Position numbers and translations under genes: made by a program
Part shown: one piece after another, positions 61,011-64,000 of the stretch
How the letters are laid out: each line of letters opens with the position of its first letter
How positions within the stretch are numbered: position 1 is the first letter of the stretch
NCBI GenBank assembly: GCA_030123545.1
Contig: CP126124.1
Coordinates: forward strand, 1,922,001 to 1,986,000
Source of the DNA: Burkholderiaceae bacterium
GTDB taxonomy: Bacteria; Pseudomonadota; Gammaproteobacteria; Burkholderiales; Burkholderiaceae_C
Length of the DNA stretch: 64,000 nt
Reading direction: 5' to 3'
Notes under the pieces: model-generated
Databases searched by the model: none
Seen by the model: only the letters and a program-made list of their open reading frames with translations
What the model was told of the DNA's origin: nothing

Positions 61011-64000
61011 CTGAGGCCGTCTCCGAACTTGCATACGAACACAATGGCAAGCGCGTCTCCAGCGCGGCGTTCTACGCCATCGCCTGCGACCCACGCCGCA
61101 GCGTCGCGGTCGAAGCCTGCGCCGGCGCCGGCAAGACCTGGATGCTGGTGTCGCGCATCGTGCGCGCGCTGCTCGACGGCGCGCAGGACGGCGAGGCGGC
61201 GCGCGTGCGCCCGCACGAAATCCTCGCGATCACCTTCACCAAGAAGGCCGCCGGCGAAATGCGCCAGCGCCTCAACGATTGGCTGGCCGATTTTGCGCAA
61301 GCGGCGCCCGAACGACTGGAACAGGAACTGCTGCTGCGCGGCGTCAGCCCGGCCAACGCCCGCAACGGCGGCCCTGCGCTGAAGAATCTGTATGCGAGTG
61401 TGCTGGCCAGCGGCCGGCCGGTGCAGATTCGCACTTTCCACAGCTGGTTCGCCGCCTTGCTCGGCACCGCGCCGCTGGCGGTGCTGGAGGCGCTCGGCCT
61501 GCCCGCCCACTACGAATTGCTGGAGGACGATGCGCAGGCTATTCAAGCGGTCTGGCCGCGCTTCTACCAGGCCCTCATCGGCCTTCCCGAGGCGCGGCAG
61601 GACTACTTCGCGGCGGTGGCCGCGCACGGCCGGTTCCAGACCGAAAAGGCCTTGACCGCGGCGCTGGCCCGGCGCGTCGAGTTTGCGCTGGCCGATGCGC
61701 AGGGCGTGGTGGAGCGATCGGTCCCGCGCTTCGATCGGTTCTTCCCCGATTTCGCCGGCCTGGACGAGCCCGAAGAATGGCTCGCCGAGCCCGCGCACCG
61801 GCAGCAATTGCAGGCTACCGCGCAGGCGCTGGGACGCGCCAGCGCGCCGACCTTTTCGGCCAAGGGCATGGAGCTGGAGCAGGCGATCACCAACCGTGAC
61901 ATGCAGGCGGCCGCCGCGGCCCTGCTCACGCAAAAGGGCGAGCCGCGCAAGTTCAGCGAAAAGGTGGCCGGCATCGAGCAGGTGCGCGCCGCGCAGGAAC
62001 TGCTGCTGCGCGTGGCACAAGCGCGCGCGCAGCACGACGCCTGGCTGCACCAACAGCGCATGGCGCGCCTGACCCGCGTGCTGTGCGCCGAATTCGCCGC
62101 GCTCAAGCGCGAACGCGGCTGGATCGACATGAACGACGTGGAGCGCGCCGCGCAGTTCATGCTGTCCAACCCGGTGCTCGGCGGCTGGGTGCAGGAGCGG
62201 CTCGATGCGCAAATCAAACATCTGCTGGTCGACGAATTCCAGGACACGAATCCGCTGCAGTGGCAGGCGCTCGGCAGTTGGCTCAGCGGCTACGCGGGGG
62301 CGGGCGGCCAGGCGCCCAGCGTCTTCATCGTCGGCGACCCGAAGCAGAGCATCTACCGCTTCCGCCGCGCCGAGCCGCAGGTATTTCTGGCGGCGCAGAA
62401 GTTCGTGGTGGAGGGCCTGGGCGGCGACCTGCTGAGTTGTGACCACACGCGGCGCAATGCGCCCGAGGTGCTCGCCGTGGTGAACCAGGTGATGGCGGCG
62501 GCGCAGCACGCTGGTGACTACCAGGGTTTTCGCGCGCACAGCACCGCATCGACCGAGGTGGGCGCGGTGCTGCGGCTGCCGCAGATCGCGCGACCGGGCA
62601 AGGACGAGTCAACGGCGCAGGATGACGATGGCCTGACTTGGCGCGACAGCCTCACCACGCCGCGCGAACTGCCCGAGGAAACGCTGCGCACGCTCGAGTG
62701 CCGCCAGGCCGCGCGCTGGCTCGCGCAGCAATTGGCGGGCGGCCTGCAGCCGCGACACGTCATGGTGCTGGCGCGTAAACGCGACCGGCTCGCGGTGATG
62801 CAGGAGGAACTGCGCGCACTGCACATCCCGAGCCAGCAGCCCGAGAAAACGGATCTGGGCGAAGCGCCCGAAGTGCGCGACATCGTGGCGCTGCTCGACG
62901 CGCTGGTGTCGCCCTCGCACGACCTCTCAACGGCGCAGGCGCTCAAGTCGCCGCTGTTCGGCCTCAGCGATGCCGATCTGGTGCGGATCGCCTTGCTGCA
63001 GCGGCATACCCGCGCCGATGGGGCGGCAGGCGCATCGGGCGGCAGCTGGTTCGAGCTGCTACAACAAACAGAGCTGAAAGCCCCCAACGGACAAGGGCTA
63101 ACGGCCGTTTTGATGCAATGGAAGGGCTGGCTGGCCACGCTGCCGCCGCACGATGCGCTGGACCGCATCTACGCCGACGGCGACGTGCTTGCGCGCTTTT
63201 GCGCCGCCACGCCCGAGGCGCTGCAGGGCAGCGTGCTCGCGAATCTGCGCGCGGTGCTTGTGGCCGCGCTCGATCTGGGCGGCGGCGCCCGCTACGCCAC
63301 GCCGTATGCGCTGGTGCGCGCGCTGAAAGCCGGCGGCGTGAAGGCGCCCGCCATGGCCGACACGAACGCCGTGCGCCTGCTCACCGTGCACGGCGCGAAG
63401 GGGCTGGAGGCGCCGCTGGTGCTGCTGCTCGACACCGACGCGCCCGCGCCTGCCGCAGCGACCATGGGCGTGCTGCTGGACTGGCCGGGCGAGGCCCCGG
63501 CGCCGCGCAGCTTCATGTTCCTCGCAAGCGAAACCAGCCCGCCGCCGAGCGCCGTCGCTGCGCTGCAGATCGAGGGCGCCGCCCGCGCGCGCGAAGAACT
63601 GAACGGCCTGTACGTGGCGATGACGCGCGCAAGAGCGCAGCTCTTGCTGTCGTCGCTGGAGCCTGGACGCGCGAACGTCGGCAGCTGGTGGCAGCGGTTG
63701 CAGGCGCTGGCCACTCCTGTGGACGAGCCCGCCGGCGCGCTGCCGGCTGCCCCCGATGTGCTGGATGCACCGGGTGCACCGCCATTTTTGTTGCCAATCC
63801 TGCCGCAAGCCCTTGTGGGTCGTGCACAGTCAGCTATCAAAACAGAAGCAGATGGCGCTGGCACCCGAACGTCTTCACTCGAATCACTGATCGGCCAGGC
63901 GATGCACCGCCTGCTCGAATGGGCGCCGCTCGGCGCCAAGGACTTCAGCAGCACGCAGATTCAGTCGGTCGCGCGCGAATTCGCGCTGGACGGGCCGCAA
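61007..64000 (+). CDS. AddA-like UvrD-family helicase-nuclease subunit, N-terminal part (cut by window edge)
   Basis: An open frame begins at GTG 61007, overlapping the AddB-like stop by four bases, and continues past the right edge, giving at least 998 residues. UvrD/Rep helicase motifs are in order: Walker A CAGAGKTW, motif Ia AITFTKKAAGEM, motif II LLVDEFQDTNPLQW, motif III VGDPKQSIYRFRRAEP, motif V LTVHGAKGLEAPLVLL and motif VI LYVAMTRARAQLLL. In AddA a PD-(D/E)XK nuclease follows at the C-terminus and would lie outside the window. With the previous gene it forms a double-strand-break resection complex. Two dispersed-repeat copies (63053 and 63808) are in frame. Confidence 0.88.
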   Translation, partial: MTEAVSELAYEHNGKRVSSAAFYAIACDPRRSVAVEACAGAGKTWMLVSRIVRALLDGAQDGEAARVRPHEILAITFTKKAAGEMRQRLNDWLADFAQAAPERLEQELLLRGVSPANARNGGPALKNLYASVLASGRPVQIRTFHSWFAALLGTAPLAVLEALGLPAHYELLEDDAQAIQAVWPRFYQALIGLPEARQDYFAAVAAHGRFQTEKALTAALARRVEFALADAQGVVERSVPRFDRFFPDFAGLDEPEEWLAEPAHRQQLQATAQALGRASAPTFSAKGMELEQAITNRDMQAAAAALLTQKGEPRKFSEKVAGIEQVRAAQELLLRVAQARAQHDAWLHQQRMARLTRVLCAEFAALKRERGWIDMNDVERAAQFMLSNPVLGGWVQERLDAQIKHLLVDEFQDTNPLQWQALGSWLSGYAGAGGQAPSVFIVGDPKQSIYRFRRAEPQVFLAAQKFVVEGLGGDLLSCDHTRRNAPEVLAVVNQVMAAAQHAGDYQGFRAHSTASTEVGAVLRLPQIARPGKDESTAQDDDGLTWRDSLTTPRELPEETLRTLECRQAARWLAQQLAGGLQPRHVMVLARKRDRLAVMQEELRALHIPSQQPEKTDLGEAPEVRDIVALLDALVSPSHDLSTAQALKSPLFGLSDADLVRIALLQRHTRADGAAGASGGSWFELLQQTELKAPNGQGLTAVLMQWKGWLATLPPHDALDRIYADGDVLARFCAATPEALQGSVLANLRAVLVAALDLGGGARYATPYALVRALKAGGVKAPAMADTNAVRLLTVHGAKGLEAPLVLLLDTDAPAPAAATMGVLLDWPGEAPAPRSFMFLASETSPPPSAVAALQIEGAARAREELNGLYVAMTRARAQLLLSSLEPGRANVGSWWQRLQALATPVDEPAGALPAAPDVLDAPGAPPFLLPILPQALVGRAQSAIKTEADGAGTRTSSLESLIGQAMHRLLEWAPLGAKDFSSTQIQSVAREFALDGPQ
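63053..63113. repeat. Dispersed GCTAC-type repeat, copy 10 (inside addA-like gene)
   Basis: It reads GAGCTGCTACAACAAACAGA, then GCTGAAAGCCCCCAACGGAC, AAGGGCTAACGGCCGTTTTG, AT. It holds an inverted pair AGCCC (63079-63083) with GGGCT (63095-63099). The tail GGGCTAACGGC-GTTTT is one I recall from Comamonadaceae dispersed repeats (not checked). It is translated in frame (LLQQTELKAPNGQGLTAVLM). Confidence 0.7.
63808..63850. repeat. Dispersed GCTATC-type repeat, copy 11 (inside addA-like gene)
   Basis: It reads AGCCCTTGTGGGTCGTGCAC, then AGTCAGCTATCAAAACAGAA, GCA. It has the left half AGCCCTTG-GGGTCG-GCAC and the core GCTATCAAAAC. It falls in a low-conservation linker between motif VI and the C-terminal part of the helicase. 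Confidence 0.7.

Overview
The window is a 64 kb piece of a high-GC (roughly two-thirds G+C) proteobacterial chromosome made almost entirely of conserved housekeeping genes. Several features point to the Burkholderiales, most likely Comamonadaceae or a close relative. These are the gene orders phaR-rimO, rpsB-tsf-pyrH-frr-uppS-cdsA-dxr-rseP-bamA-skp-lpxD-fabZ-lpxA-lpxB-rnhB and carA-carB-greA, the divergent yhbY/rlmE-ftsH-folP-glmM-pst-phoBR block, and the trxA/AddAB-type nuclease-helicase pair beside rho. Short dispersed repeats containing GCTATC...GATAGC, often inside reading frames, also fit that family. I see no phage, plasmid, insertion sequence, CRISPR or rRNA. There is one tRNA gene, tRNA-Leu(CAG).

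Layout. 1-6.6 kb: a MutS-like ATPase running off the left edge, the PHA regulator phaR, rimO, an antisense tRNA-Leu, RNase R and a short-chain dehydrogenase. 6.6-15.9 kb: an accessory stretch with a CHRD-domain secreted protein, a b561-type cytochrome, a lipoprotein lipase, a cupin gene divergent from a MarR regulator, a MaoC-type dehydratase, the bifunctional NAD(P)HX repair enzyme, a DadA-like oxidoreductase and an amidase. 16-31.4 kb: the translation/envelope supercluster, from ribosomal protein S2 and EF-Ts through UMP kinase, ribosome recycling, undecaprenyl-PP and CDP-DAG synthesis, MEP pathway Dxr, the RseP protease, the Bam/Skp outer-membrane assembly proteins and lipid A synthesis, ending in rnhB and a TrmH-type methyltransferase. 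31.4-36.7 kb: carA, carB and greA, with two structured leaders. 36.7-44.6 kb: a DUF4149-like membrane protein, a Kdo hydroxylase, a glycosyltransferase, yhbY, rlmE, ftsH, folP and glmM. 44.6-51.4 kb: a complete phosphate-starvation locus pstS-C-A-B-phoU-phoB-phoR behind a recognisable Pho box. 51.4-57.9 kb: a MATE exporter, a membrane glycosyltransferase, bL31 type B, an MHS-family transporter, rho and trxA. 57.9-64 kb: an AddB-like nuclease and an AddA-like helicase that runs off the right edge.

The genes serve three main jobs: building the Gram-negative envelope (isoprenoid carrier, phospholipid, lipid A/Kdo, outer-membrane protein assembly), translation and RNA quality control (S2, EF-Ts, Frr, RimO, RNase R, RlmE, YhbY, Rho, GreA), and phosphate and pyrimidine/arginine supply. 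Many genes overlap by 1-4 bases or use GTG or TTG starts, so translational coupling is common.

I did not find a clear new multi-gene system. The best unexplained signals are non-coding: a family of about 11 short palindromic repeats, most of them in frame inside essential genes; a carA leader with two mutually exclusive helices; a short greA leader ending in a terminator-like hairpin; and divergent, apparently leaderless promoters sharing one -10 element between yhbY and rlmE.
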